From assembly GCA_964519355.1 (NCBI GenBank), contig CAZFJW010000014.1, forward strand, positions 1 to 21,821: DNA of 21,821 bases, written 5' to 3'. The notes below the pieces were generated by a model. The model made no database searches, was not told the DNA's origin, and saw only the letters and a list, made by a program, of their open reading frames with translations. The stretch is from CAZBEA01 sp964519355 (lineage in GTDB: Bacteria; Patescibacteriota; Microgenomatia; Levybacterales; GWA1-39-11). Shown one piece after another: positions 15,178-21,821 of this stretch. A program made the position numbers and the translations under genes. The first letter of the stretch is position 1, and the number at the start of each line of letters is the position of its first letter.

Positions 15178-15757
15178 GGGTTTGAGGATCAGTTTTAAAA
15201 ACACCGATAGGACTTTCTGCAACATCAACATTACCTTTCGTCCCATCTACTAAGTCCTCATAAAAAATCATTCCATCCTCTTCGAATGTCCATAGTTTTA
15301 GGTCTTCTTTAATTTGAAAATTTCCAAAGACTTTTCCCTCCTGCGTTTCCTCAAATGGTGGATTAACTATCACCTCACCAATCTGAGCATCAAATGATTC
15401 ACCTAATCTATTTTCATGCGAAAAACGCATATAATAGCCACCATAATCTCCGTCTTCTCTTGGGTGGAGTTTATACCAATCCGCATAATCTCCACCTTCA
15501 TCCTCATCTTCATGATAAAAATTTACCACTTCTACAGATCCGTCTTCATTGACTCTTGCAAAATCATCCATATCAGGGTTTCCTTTAATTAAATCCAGTG
15601 CTGGTAAAAGGCGACTCAAATGAGAGAATGATTCTTCAAAATGAGACTTATTCTCACCCACCTCAAGCCTTTCTGCAATATTTCGAAACACACCAATTCC
15701 ACGTTGCAACGCGGCTATCTTTTCGGAGGTCATTCCATTTTCTTTTCCGTCATCCAT
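15164..15757 (-). CDS. unknown acidic protein
   Basis: 197 aa, not recognised. No membrane segment, no Cys. It is strongly acidic: a central run with HEDEDEGGDYADWY and PREDGDYGGYYMRF is rich in Asp, Glu, Gly and Tyr. The N-terminal 60 residues look helical (EKIAALQRGIGVF). It follows gpsA by 16 nt and may be the last gene of that operon, although a TAGAAT box 10 nt before its ATG could also start it alone. Its end overlaps recF. Confidence 0.65.
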   Translation of the reverse strand: MDDGKENGMTSEKIAALQRGIGVFRNIAERLEVGENKSHFEESFSHLSRLLPALDLIKGNPDMDDFARVNEDGSVEVVNFYHEDEDEGGDYADWYKLHPREDGDYGGYYMRFSHENRLGESFDAQIGEVIVNPPFEETQEGKVFGNFQIKEDLKLWTFEEDGMIFYEDLVDGTKGNVDVAESPIGVFKTDPQTLTVQ

Positions 15758-15773
15758 ATTTGCAATAATTCTA

Positions 15774-16646
15774 CTATGCCCTTTTTACAAATTCCATAAA
15801 TCGATCCCGAATTGAAACTTCACTCTCTGAATAACACACATCATACACAAAATGTGCAAGGGGATAACTGCTGCTGGTTTGAATTTCAAAATGTGGCACT
15901 GAAAGTGCTGTATAGTACCCTTCAACTGTTTCTTTTATTTGGGCAAGCGCCTCTTCTGGCGCAGAATGAGTCAGTCCCTCACCAAATCTAAAATTCCTTG
16001 ATTCTTCACTTGACGAAGTCAGTATCAAATCTCCAACCGTTGCTGGGAGGCTTTGGTCGTCTGAGCTAAATCCGAGTGCAAGCCTTAATCTCTCAACTTC
16101 CTCTATCGCAAGAAGAATTAACTTTACCCTTGTATTTGTTCCAAACCCAAGTCCTTCAGCAATTCCAGATGCGATTGCATAAATATTTTTAAAAGCGGCT
16201 GAAAGCTCCAAAGACCTGATGCTTTTTGTGAGTCTGACTCGGAAATAATCTGTCTGCATAAGATCCTTCACTCTTTGTGCCGCCTCTTCATTTCTATAGC
16301 CAAGATTTACAAGAGTAGGCATTTTACTTTTTACTTCACCTGCAAAACTCGGGCCCATCAGAGTAAGATATTCAACTTCAGGAAGCAGCTCTTTTACAAT
16401 TTCATACGGCAGTAGATGCGTATCCTGTTCTATTCCTTTGGCGCCATTAATAAATATTGAGGAAGGCGAGAACTGAATGGTTGAAACTACTTCACGAAGC
16501 GCTTGGGTTGGAATCGCAGAAAAAATAACTGAGTCATCAGAAACAACATCTCCATTTTCAAGAATTGTTATTTCGTGTCCGTTTTCCTGAAAAAGTGTCG
16601 CTACTGCGCTTCCCCAGGCTCCATTTCCTAGTATCCCAATTTTCAT
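15774..16646 (-). CDS. gpsA: glycerol-3-phosphate dehydrogenase (NAD(P)+)
   Basis: 290 aa, shorter than the usual 320-340. Converts dihydroxyacetone phosphate to sn-glycerol-3-phosphate for the phospholipid backbone, in the cytoplasm. The Rossmann motif GNGAWGSA is at 7-14. FINGAKGIE (65-73), GPSFAGE (98-104) and AAFKNIYAIASG (150-161, catalytic Lys153) follow. GDLILTSSSEESRNFRFG (205-222) is the C-terminal signature, with Ser where most enzymes have Cys. Core residues are intact; the shortening is in surface segments. The start overlaps the nnrD stop (ATGA), so they are coupled. Confidence 0.93.
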   Translation of the reverse strand: MKIGILGNGAWGSAVATLFQENGHEITILENGDVVSDDSVIFSAIPTQALREVVSTIQFSPSSIFINGAKGIEQDTHLLPYEIVKELLPEVEYLTLMGPSFAGEVKSKMPTLVNLGYRNEEAAQRVKDLMQTDYFRVRLTKSIRSLELSAAFKNIYAIASGIAEGLGFGTNTRVKLILLAIEEVERLRLALGFSSDDQSLPATVGDLILTSSSEESRNFRFGEGLTHSAPEEALAQIKETVEGYYTALSVPHFEIQTSSSYPLAHFVYDVCYSESEVSIRDRFMEFVKRA

Positions 16647-17503
16647 AATAACTCTTTCATTACCCGAGGAATCTCATATGCAAGATCTGTTGCGTTAAAA
16701 TACACACCCATCGATTTTTCAAGACTTTCCCCAGCTTTTTTATTGATATAACTACCAGCACAGGCTGCTAAAAATACTTCATTCTTACAATACAGTGATC
16801 CGACAAGTCCTGCAAGAACATCTCCTGTTCCCCCTTTTGTCATTCCTGCATTTCCACCCCTAACCTTACATACCTCACTTGGCGAGGCAATAAAGTCTTC
16901 TTTTCCCTTCAGAACTACTATGCAATTAAATTCGCTGGCGAAAGGCTGAACCTGGTCTTCAAGTTCCATATTTTCTATGGCATCGCGAAAGCCAGCACTT
17001 GCGTTATTTTTGAGCATCTCAAATTCTCCATGATGAGGAGTAAGAATTGGCATGGTTTTGAGCAATAATAAAATCTCAGGATTAATTGTCTGAAGAGATC
17101 CTCCATCGATTACCCATTTCTTTTCAGGATACTTTACCAAGAGTCTCTCTGTTAGGTACTTTGTGTCATCATCACCATTTTCCTCTCCATTGTTCCGCGG
17201 CAAACCAGGACCAATGAGAATACAATCTGCTTCTTGAATGTAGTCATCAATCTTTGACCGGGGAATAACAATGCCATTTCGAAATTCTTCTTTTGCCCTC
17301 AGAACTAAATTATTATTTTCAGGGACTGAAGCATAAAAAACCATATCACACACACGTGACGCAACTGTAAGCGGCCAGAGTGAGGCTGCGTGAAATAATT
17401 TAGATCCCCCAATTAAAAGAAGTTTGCCGTTTTGTCCTTTGTGAGAATCTGCTGCCGGTTTGTAAAGTTTTTTGAGGAGTTCGATGTCAAAATCCTGGAT
17501 CAT
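16643..17503 (-). CDS. nnrD: ADP/ATP-dependent NAD(P)H-hydrate dehydratase
   Basis: 286 aa, ribokinase-like fold. Repairs hydrated NADH and NADPH by nucleotide-driven dehydration. Visible family blocks are SHKGQNGKLLLIGGS (20-34), ILIGPGL (95-101), VIDGGSL (131-137), TPHHGEF (155-161) and the signature GGNAGMTKGGTGDVLAG (216-232) with catalytic Asp228. The NnrE epimerase domain often fused at the N-terminus is absent and not nearby. It has its own extended -10 promoter directly before the ATG and is coupled to gpsA downstream, whose enzyme also uses NAD(P)H. Confidence 0.92.
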   Translation of the reverse strand: MIQDFDIELLKKLYKPAADSHKGQNGKLLLIGGSKLFHAASLWPLTVASRVCDMVFYASVPENNNLVLRAKEEFRNGIVIPRSKIDDYIQEADCILIGPGLPRNNGEENGDDDTKYLTERLLVKYPEKKWVIDGGSLQTINPEILLLLKTMPILTPHHGEFEMLKNNASAGFRDAIENMELEDQVQPFASEFNCIVVLKGKEDFIASPSEVCKVRGGNAGMTKGGTGDVLAGLVGSLYCKNEVFLAACAGSYINKKAGESLEKSMGVYFNATDLAYEIPRVMKELL

Positions 17504-17509
17504 ACGTGT

Positions 17510-17518
17510 ATTGTATCA
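17510..17518 (-). promoter_or_regulatory. extended -10 promoter of nnrD-gpsA
   Basis: Minus strand TGATACAAT, ending 6 nt before ATG 17503. This gives a leaderless start and marks nnrD as the first gene of its transcript, although pyrH lies 56 nt upstream on the same strand. Confidence 0.6.
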
Positions 17519-17559
17519 AAGATCTTAGTTCATAAATGCATGGGGCCAAGATCCATCAA

Positions 17560-18276
17560 CTAACGATCTGCTTCAATAAGTGTTCCTTTGAACGACTTGT
17601 CTTCCAGGAAGTTCTTAAAATTCTCAAGGTCTGTACCCTTCAACACCACAACGCTAAGTCCTAGAGCCTGTGCTCTTTTGGATGCAATTGGATCAAATGG
17701 AACATTCATTCCCGGAATCCACTCATCACCCACTAAGTCCCTAAAATCAGACCATGTTATTTTTTCAATTTTTTTTGCATCTTTATATTTCTTTGGATCT
17801 TTGTCGTATACATATTCAATATTGCTTAAATTTACAATTGTTTTTGCGTCATAATCCTCACAAATAAGTGAAGCGCAGTAATCCGTTGACCACCCAGGCT
17901 TCCAGCCCGATGCAATAACCACAGGCTCTTCAGATTTTCTGATAATTTCATAGTGCTTTAAAACGTAAGGGTGGGCGATATCGCGGAAAATAGTACGAAT
18001 CAGCTGTGCATTGAGTCGTGTTGCGTGAATCCCGAGCCAATCAAGATCATTTGGAGTAAGTTCGTGCCCTATAACTTCTCTTCCTGCATCTGCGTACCTA
18101 CGAGCAGTCGACCCGCCGCCAACTACGAGAAAAAACTGATGTGAAGGGTCTTTTTTAATTTCTTCACGAATTAGCAGATTGAATTTTTTTAAGAAAGAAA
18201 TATCGATACCGGTTGGAGGAACAACAAGTGATCCACCGAGTGAAATTACAGTTTTTCTTTTATATTGACCACCCAT
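17560..18276 (-). CDS. pyrH: UMP kinase, archaeal-type
   Basis: 238 aa from ATG 18276; a TTG at 18300 would add eight odd residues and overlap a palindrome. Amino-acid-kinase fold that phosphorylates UMP to UDP. Visible blocks are VISLGGSLVVP (10-20) and LVVGGGSTARRYADAG (50-65), then VVIASGWKPGWSTDY (119-133), NLSNIEYVYDKDPKKY (149-164) for ATP and base binding, and NVPFDPIASKRA (191-202). GWKPGWSTD and the short length resemble archaeal UMP kinases more than standard bacterial PyrH. Other amino-acid kinases are less likely because of the combined YVYDKDP and FDPIA motifs. Confidence 0.85.
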   Translation of the reverse strand: MGGQYKRKTVISLGGSLVVPPTGIDISFLKKFNLLIREEIKKDPSHQFFLVVGGGSTARRYADAGREVIGHELTPNDLDWLGIHATRLNAQLIRTIFRDIAHPYVLKHYEIIRKSEEPVVIASGWKPGWSTDYCASLICEDYDAKTIVNLSNIEYVYDKDPKKYKDAKKIEKITWSDFRDLVGDEWIPGMNVPFDPIASKRAQALGLSVVVLKGTDLENFKNFLEDKSFKGTLIEADR

Positions 18277-18289
18277 TAAGTAGTAAAAA

Positions 18290-18308
18290 GACAAGTACAA
18301 AACTTGTC
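18290..18308. promoter_or_regulatory. palindrome between pyrH and the DsbA-like gene
   Basis: GACAAGT and ACTTGTC, perfect 7-bp arms with a 5-nt spacer, lie 14 bp upstream of the pyrH ATG in the divergent intergenic region. There is no U-tract, so an operator is more likely than a terminator; no regulator is identified. Confidence 0.4.
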
Positions 18309-18352
18309 TGTTGATAACGATAGCAAATCAAAAAATAAATTGCAACGAGGTC

Positions 18353-18382
18353 TTGACAATGCTAACTTCTCTTTACTATACT
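18353..18382 (+). promoter_or_regulatory. promoter of the DsbA-like gene
   Basis: TTGACA at 18353-18358, 18-nt spacer, TATACT at 18377-18382. The ATG follows after 7 nt, so the mRNA should begin at the start codon. One of the clearest full promoters here. Confidence 0.75.
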
Positions 18383-18389
18383 GATTTCC

Positions 18390-19202
18390 ATGCCAGTTAA
18401 AAAAGTAGCAACCAAACCCGCAGCCCCTGTAAAAACACCAGTTATTAACACTTCAAAAATTTCAAGCATGACCATCGGAGATGTTCTTGGTAAAGCATCA
18501 AAATTTAACGCCAATCAAGCCGTATACGTACTGCTTCTTATCTCTTTTGCAATTTGTGGATATTTATTTGGGAAAATGCAGGGCATGGAAAGTGCAAAAT
18601 CAGATGCGAATGCAGCTGCAGCAGTCCCTGCAGGACAAGAAGCACAAGCTCCTCAGGCACCAACTGGACCGGTTGATGTTGCTAATGGACATTTTCCTGT
18701 TAAAGGTGATGAGAATGCAAAAGTTACTATTGTTGAATTCTCTGACTTCGAGTGTCCATTCTGCGGAAGATTTTATACTGATACCCTCCCATCACTCTTA
18801 AAAGATTATATAGATACTGGTAAAGTCAAACTTTACTACAGACATTTCCCTCTCGCATTCCACCCACAAGCAAAACCGCTTGCAAATGTTGCAGAATGTG
18901 CAAATGAACAAGATAAATTCTGGGAAATGCACGACAAGATATTTGAAAACAATGCAACTGTTTCTTCCTCAACTATGGATACATTCAAAGGTTGGGCAGC
19001 TGATCTCGGACTTAATACATCAAAATTCAATGACTGTGTAGACAACAGCAAATATGAAAAAGATATCGACGCTGACACTGCAGATGGAACAGCAGCTGGA
19101 GTCTCAGGCACCCCAACATTCTATATCAACGGTCTTCAATTGGTCGGAGCCCAGCCAATTGATGCTTTCAAGAAAATCATTGATCAAGAACTTGCAAAAT
19201 AA
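18390..19202 (+). CDS. membrane-anchored DsbA-family thiol oxidoreductase
   Basis: 270 aa. A basic cytoplasmic N-terminus, one membrane segment (about 43-61) acting as an uncleaved anchor, then an Ala/Pro/Gln-rich linker (70-95) leading to an extracytoplasmic thioredoxin-fold domain. The active site is FECPFCGRF (Cys122, Cys125). The helical insert has YYRHFPLAFHPQA and an extra Cys pair (Cys170, Cys216). The cis-proline loop is SGTPTFYING (Thr241-Pro242). This is the BdbD/DsbA_2-like form that introduces disulfides into exported proteins. The following gene is 12 nt away and encodes a membrane protein with CASC, a possible electron partner. Confidence 0.92.
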   Translation: MPVKKVATKPAAPVKTPVINTSKISSMTIGDVLGKASKFNANQAVYVLLLISFAICGYLFGKMQGMESAKSDANAAAAVPAGQEAQAPQAPTGPVDVANGHFPVKGDENAKVTIVEFSDFECPFCGRFYTDTLPSLLKDYIDTGKVKLYYRHFPLAFHPQAKPLANVAECANEQDKFWEMHDKIFENNATVSSSTMDTFKGWAADLGLNTSKFNDCVDNSKYEKDIDADTADGTAAGVSGTPTFYINGLQLVGAQPIDAFKKIIDQELAK

Positions 19203-19214
19203 ACCACATAATCT

Positions 19215-19754
19215 GTGAGGCATATATCATCGCTACTCTCCTTACTTTTTCGTGAACTACCAAGGCGTTTTTTTTGGGCAAAAAGCCTTTTAATTGGATT
19301 GTGTTTTGTGGTTCTCTCGCTTTGGCTCATTAACACTCATAACTTTTTTGAGATCCTGTTCTCGGATTATCCGATTTTAAGTAAAATTAGCATTCTCTGG
19401 ACTCTTTTCTGGGGATCATTTGGAACTGTTTCAGGGATAGACCTTATTCTTTTATTTATTTCCGGCACTCTTTTTGGACTAAATCTGACAATTGTTATGA
19501 GAAAACTAAACTTCTTGCGCAGACAAGGTGGACTAAAGTTAACTCTTGGAGCAGGAATCGTGTCAATCGTTGCAACAGGTTGCGCATCATGCGGATTATC
19601 CATTGTATCTCTTATTGGGCTGGGGAGTATTGTTGGACTCCTGCCATTCAAAGGAACTGAATTGTATTTTCTTGGAATAATAATTCTAACAGTCTCACTG
19701 TTTTATAATTTACATGTTTATTCAATTGCATGTAAATTTGATCCCAAAAAGTAA
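19215..19754 (+). CDS. polytopic membrane protein with intramembrane CASC motif
   Basis: 179 aa from GTG 19215, no better ATG upstream. About four hydrophobic segments: 23-40, 60-95, 111-143 and 150-170. TGCASCGLS places Cys123 and Cys126 inside the third segment; Cys30 and Cys173 are the only others. I do not recognise a named family with certainty. Position 12 nt after the DsbA-like gene and a CxxC at the membrane suggest a redox partner, with a role like DsbB, VKOR or CcdA, but it lacks their other motifs. Converges with mutM, with a 1-nt gap. Confidence 0.8.
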   Translation: MRHISSLLSLLFRELPRRFFWAKSLLIGLCFVVLSLWLINTHNFFEILFSDYPILSKISILWTLFWGSFGTVSGIDLILLFISGTLFGLNLTIVMRKLNFLRRQGGLKLTLGAGIVSIVATGCASCGLSIVSLIGLGSIVGLLPFKGTELYFLGIIILTVSLFYNLHVYSIACKFDPKK

Positions 19755-19755
19755 T

Positions 19756-20598
19756 TTATTTCTGGCAATTCTTACAAAAGTATGTTCCGCGGCCAGCAAG
19801 TTTGAAAAATTCTATTGTTCCCCCGCATTTTATACATGGCTCCTTTCGCCGTCCATAAATCAACGCATGCCGTTGATACCCTCCTTCTTGCCCTAATACA
19901 TTTACAAAAGAAAGCTCTGATGCCCCGCCCTCCTCAAAACTTTTTTCCATAACTTTTATTATTGACTCATATAACAAGTCAGTCTCCTCAGAATTCAAAC
20001 TTTTTGCAGAACGTCTTGGATCAATTCCACTTCTGAAAAGCGCGTCATTTGCGTAGATATTTCCTATTCCCCCAATCTTTTCCTGATCCATAAGAAGCGG
20101 TTTTATCTTCGTCGGAGAGGAAGACACAATTTTTTGGAAAATATCCAATGTTAAATCTTTAAAAGGCTCAGGCCCAAGAGTTTTGAAAAATTTCATTTCC
20201 AAAACCTCCTTTGTCGGCACCACTCGTATCCACCCGAATCTTCTCTGATCGTTGTAATAAAGTGCTGCTTCCTGATCAAGATGAAAAACAAGATGTGTAA
20301 ATGCGTTGGGAATTGCTCCAACTTTATCTTTTGAAACTTCTATCTTTTCTGTTGCCTTATCACGATAAATTAACTGACCAGTAAGCTTTATATGAATTGC
20401 CAGGGAAAGTGAGTTGTCAAGATCAAGAATTAGTCCTTTTGCATAGCGCCTGGCTTGAACTATCTTTGAACCAATAATCTGTTCTTTTTCACCCTCAAAA
20501 ATTCCTGAATGAAGAATTTCAAGATCAACAATTTTGTGGCCTACCACATATTTTTCAAGTCCGCGGCGGATCGTTTCAACCTCAGGTAGTTCTGGCAT
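19756..20598 (-). CDS. mutM: formamidopyrimidine-DNA glycosylase
   Basis: 280 aa, standard length. Removes 8-oxoguanine and ring-opened purines and cuts the abasic site. The N-terminus PELPEVETI gives catalytic Pro2 (after Met removal) and Glu3. The H2TH region is QEKIGGIGNIYANDALFRSG. The C-terminal zinc finger is intact: Cys255, Cys258, Cys275, Cys278, with the conserved Arg270 in GRGTYFC. YNDQRRFGWI is the DNA-intercalating block. It diverges from the 20622 gene with only 23 bp between start codons. Confidence 0.96.
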   Translation of the reverse strand: MPELPEVETIRRGLEKYVVGHKIVDLEILHSGIFEGEKEQIIGSKIVQARRYAKGLILDLDNSLSLAIHIKLTGQLIYRDKATEKIEVSKDKVGAIPNAFTHLVFHLDQEAALYYNDQRRFGWIRVVPTKEVLEMKFFKTLGPEPFKDLTLDIFQKIVSSSPTKIKPLLMDQEKIGGIGNIYANDALFRSGIDPRRSAKSLNSEETDLLYESIIKVMEKSFEEGGASELSFVNVLGQEGGYQRHALIYGRRKEPCIKCGGTIEFFKLAGRGTYFCKNCQK

Positions 20599-20605
20599 AA
20601 TGAGC

Positions 20606-20612
20606 TATAATA
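20606..20612. promoter_or_regulatory. overlapping divergent -10 boxes, mutM / 20622 gene
   Basis: TATAAT on the plus strand (20606-20611) overlaps TATTAT on the minus strand (20607-20612). The two starts lie 10 nt and 8 nt away. Each promoter's -35 would fall within the opposite gene's coding region. Confidence 0.5.
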
Positions 20613-20621
20613 TAGCATATT

Positions 20622-21467
20622 ATGAATCCAGAAGAAGCATCCCCCAGTGAAGAGGCAATTCTTGGATCTATTGAGGCTTCTGTCACGAGGCTTTTCCCAG
20701 GTTTTGAATCTAATCGAGCACGAATTCATGACACTTCATCTGGAGAACGAGGAATTTTGGAATTTTATACACCAGAAGGACAAGGTCGAACTAAAAACCC
20801 GGTAATCTACGCTCTACTTAAAAATCCATCGGGTCTTACAGCATATGCGCAACACCTTCCTCCTCCAGAAGGGAAAGTTTCATTAATAGGTGCTACTTCG
20901 TACGATATTAGCAGCACAGGAAATGAAGTCCCATGGTCAGAGTCCGATGCTGACATGATGCTTGAAAAACTTCGAGTACTTACAGAAGGAATCGAGCTGA
21001 ATGATGCATTTCTAGATCAGGTTTCAACCTACTCACCAAAACTTGGAAGATTTATTACATTCAGAGACAGACTTTCTCCCAATACAAGTATTTTCGGTGC
21101 TGAAACACAAACAGATGACCACGAGCCAATTGATTGGGATCAGGTTGACCCCGAACTTCGAGCCGTATACGAGGAAGAAATGGAGAATATCCTTGCGAGC
21201 AATCCTAAGAATTTGGCAGGCTTAAAAATCAGGCGTCTTGCGGGTCAATTTCCAAACTTAGCACAACTTGTCGTAGAGGAAAATATTAGACGCGGCATGT
21301 TCCAATCTACTGATCACATTCAAACCCCTGAAGAGGCAATTGCAGAGATGCGAGCAAAAAGTGTAGTTGGAGAAAGAATCTTAAGAGGTGGATTGCATCG
21401 CTTAGATGCATATGAGGCAATACTTGATGTCAGGCGACCTAAACTTCCTGTTCAACAACCTTCTTAA
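20622..21467 (+). CDS. unknown soluble protein
   Basis: 281 aa, not recognised. No Cys, no membrane segment, no signal peptide. The N-terminal half looks alpha/beta, with ILEFYTPEGQGR and NPVIYALLKNPSG. A linker near 165-180 is rich in Asp and Glu (DDHEPIDWDQVDPE), and the last 100 residues are helical with several Arg-rich turns (LKIRRLAG, RILRGGLHRLDAYEAI). The start is fixed by the short gap to mutM. Its 3' end overlaps the convergent glycosyltransferase by 29 nt. Confidence 0.7.
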   Translation: MNPEEASPSEEAILGSIEASVTRLFPGFESNRARIHDTSSGERGILEFYTPEGQGRTKNPVIYALLKNPSGLTAYAQHLPPPEGKVSLIGATSYDISSTGNEVPWSESDADMMLEKLRVLTEGIELNDAFLDQVSTYSPKLGRFITFRDRLSPNTSIFGAETQTDDHEPIDWDQVDPELRAVYEEEMENILASNPKNLAGLKIRRLAGQFPNLAQLVVEENIRRGMFQSTDHIQTPEEAIAEMRAKSVVGERILRGGLHRLDAYEAILDVRRPKLPVQQPS

Positions 21468-21821
21468 TAGCATTTATAAAGGTTTTTTTCTCAAATTTTT
21501 TGGCTTGCTTAACACACTCATCTTTTGAAATGTTTGCCTTTTCAAATTTTTCAATTGCCTGATTGAGCGCATCGGGTGTATTTTTGTTATAAAACACTCC
21601 AGTCGCACCAGCTTGTCCTGAGCTTGCCGAAGGATCAACTACTGTCTCTTTTACTCCACCGCTTTTATATGCAATAACAGGCGTTCCCTGCCCCATCGCC
21701 TCAACCGGAGTTATTCCAAAATCCTCATCATATGAGGCAAAAATATATGCCCGTGATCCCTTCATTAGACTTAATTTTTCCTCATCCCCAACTTCTCCCA
21801 CAAATTGAACGTTTTTTATTT
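21439..21821 (-). CDS. GT4-family glycosyltransferase, C-terminal part
   Basis: The frame is open to the right edge (KNVQFVGEVGDEEK continues upstream of the first GTG at 21801), so the true start lies outside. About 126 residues of the nucleotide-sugar-binding Rossmann lobe are visible. YDEDFGITPVEAMGQGTPVIA carries the E-x7-E pair of GT4 enzymes, with SGGVKETV after it. Such enzymes add sugars to surface glycans or lipids. An insert DPSASSGQAGAT between KETVV and TGVFYN, where family members have only a few residues, comes from a short dispersed repeat (21611-21634). Confidence 0.9.
   Translation of the reverse strand, partial: IKNVQFVGEVGDEEKLSLMKGSRAYIFASYDEDFGITPVEAMGQGTPVIAYKSGGVKETVVDPSASSGQAGATGVFYNKNTPDALNQAIEKFEKANISKDECVKQAKKFEKKTFINAIKKVVEQEV
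21611..21634 (-). repeat. short dispersed repeat inserted in frame
   Basis: 24 bases read on the plus strand as GCTTGTCCTGAG then CTTGCCGAAGGA; the minus strand encodes PSASSGQA. The same word recurs, from memory, in many CPR and Chloroflexi metagenome proteins. Here there is only one copy in the window. Confidence 0.6.

Noticed and set aside
9664..16645. UGA recoded as glycine, as in some CPR groups
   Set aside because: TGA ends at least three clear genes at ATGA junctions (9664, 12446, 16645), and conserved domains have no internal TGA.

Overview
The window looks like a bacterial chromosome segment from the Candidate Phyla Radiation (Patescibacteria), probably the Microgenomates side. This placement is inference, from several visible features: an AT-rich genome with very tight gene packing; a 23S rRNA gene interrupted by introns; many small unknown membrane proteins; an archaeal-type ATP-dependent DNA ligase and an archaeal-type UMP kinase; and a short dispersed repeat read through in frame as PSASSGQAG. 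TGA acts as a normal stop (for example in the ATGA overlaps at 9663, 12444 and 16643), so this is not one of the CPR groups that read UGA as glycine.

Left third (1-5460). An rRNA unit runs leftward from a strong promoter at 5381-5409: tRNA-Ala(UGC), 23S and 5S, with no 16S gene. The 23S gene is about 3.75 kb. It carries two ORF-less group I introns in the functional core, a 350-nt one after U2500 and a 247-nt one after U1931 (E. coli numbering), plus a 151-nt stem-loop expansion in the 5' domain. Both 23S ends and both 5S ends are bracketed by long inverted repeats that would form processing stems. Left of 5S is an unknown membrane protein, then the first codons of a gene leaving the window.

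Middle (5460-14030). A two-TM/coiled-coil protein with 21-bp tandem repeats is followed by thioredoxin reductase and thioredoxin, and an EndoQ-type PHP nuclease. A tight operon then encodes a small unknown protein, a VTT-family membrane protein and a small MGMT/ATL-like protein. Next come two small unknowns and a leftward Fic / unknown / ATP-dependent DNA ligase operon.

Right (14030-21821). recF is followed on the opposite strand by pyrH-like UMP kinase, nnrD, gpsA and an unknown gene. A DsbA-like oxidoreductase is paired with a membrane protein carrying an intramembrane CASC motif. mutM, an unknown gene, and the C-terminal part of a GT4 glycosyltransferase cut by the window edge complete the region.

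Two themes join the genes: DNA repair (EndoQ, MGMT/ATL-like, ligase, RecF, MutM) and thiol redox (TrxA/TrxB inside, DsbA plus CASC protein at the membrane). Shine-Dalgarno sequences are almost absent. About a dozen genes have a sigma70-like -10 box only 6-12 nt before the start codon, which points to widespread leaderless or near-leaderless mRNAs.
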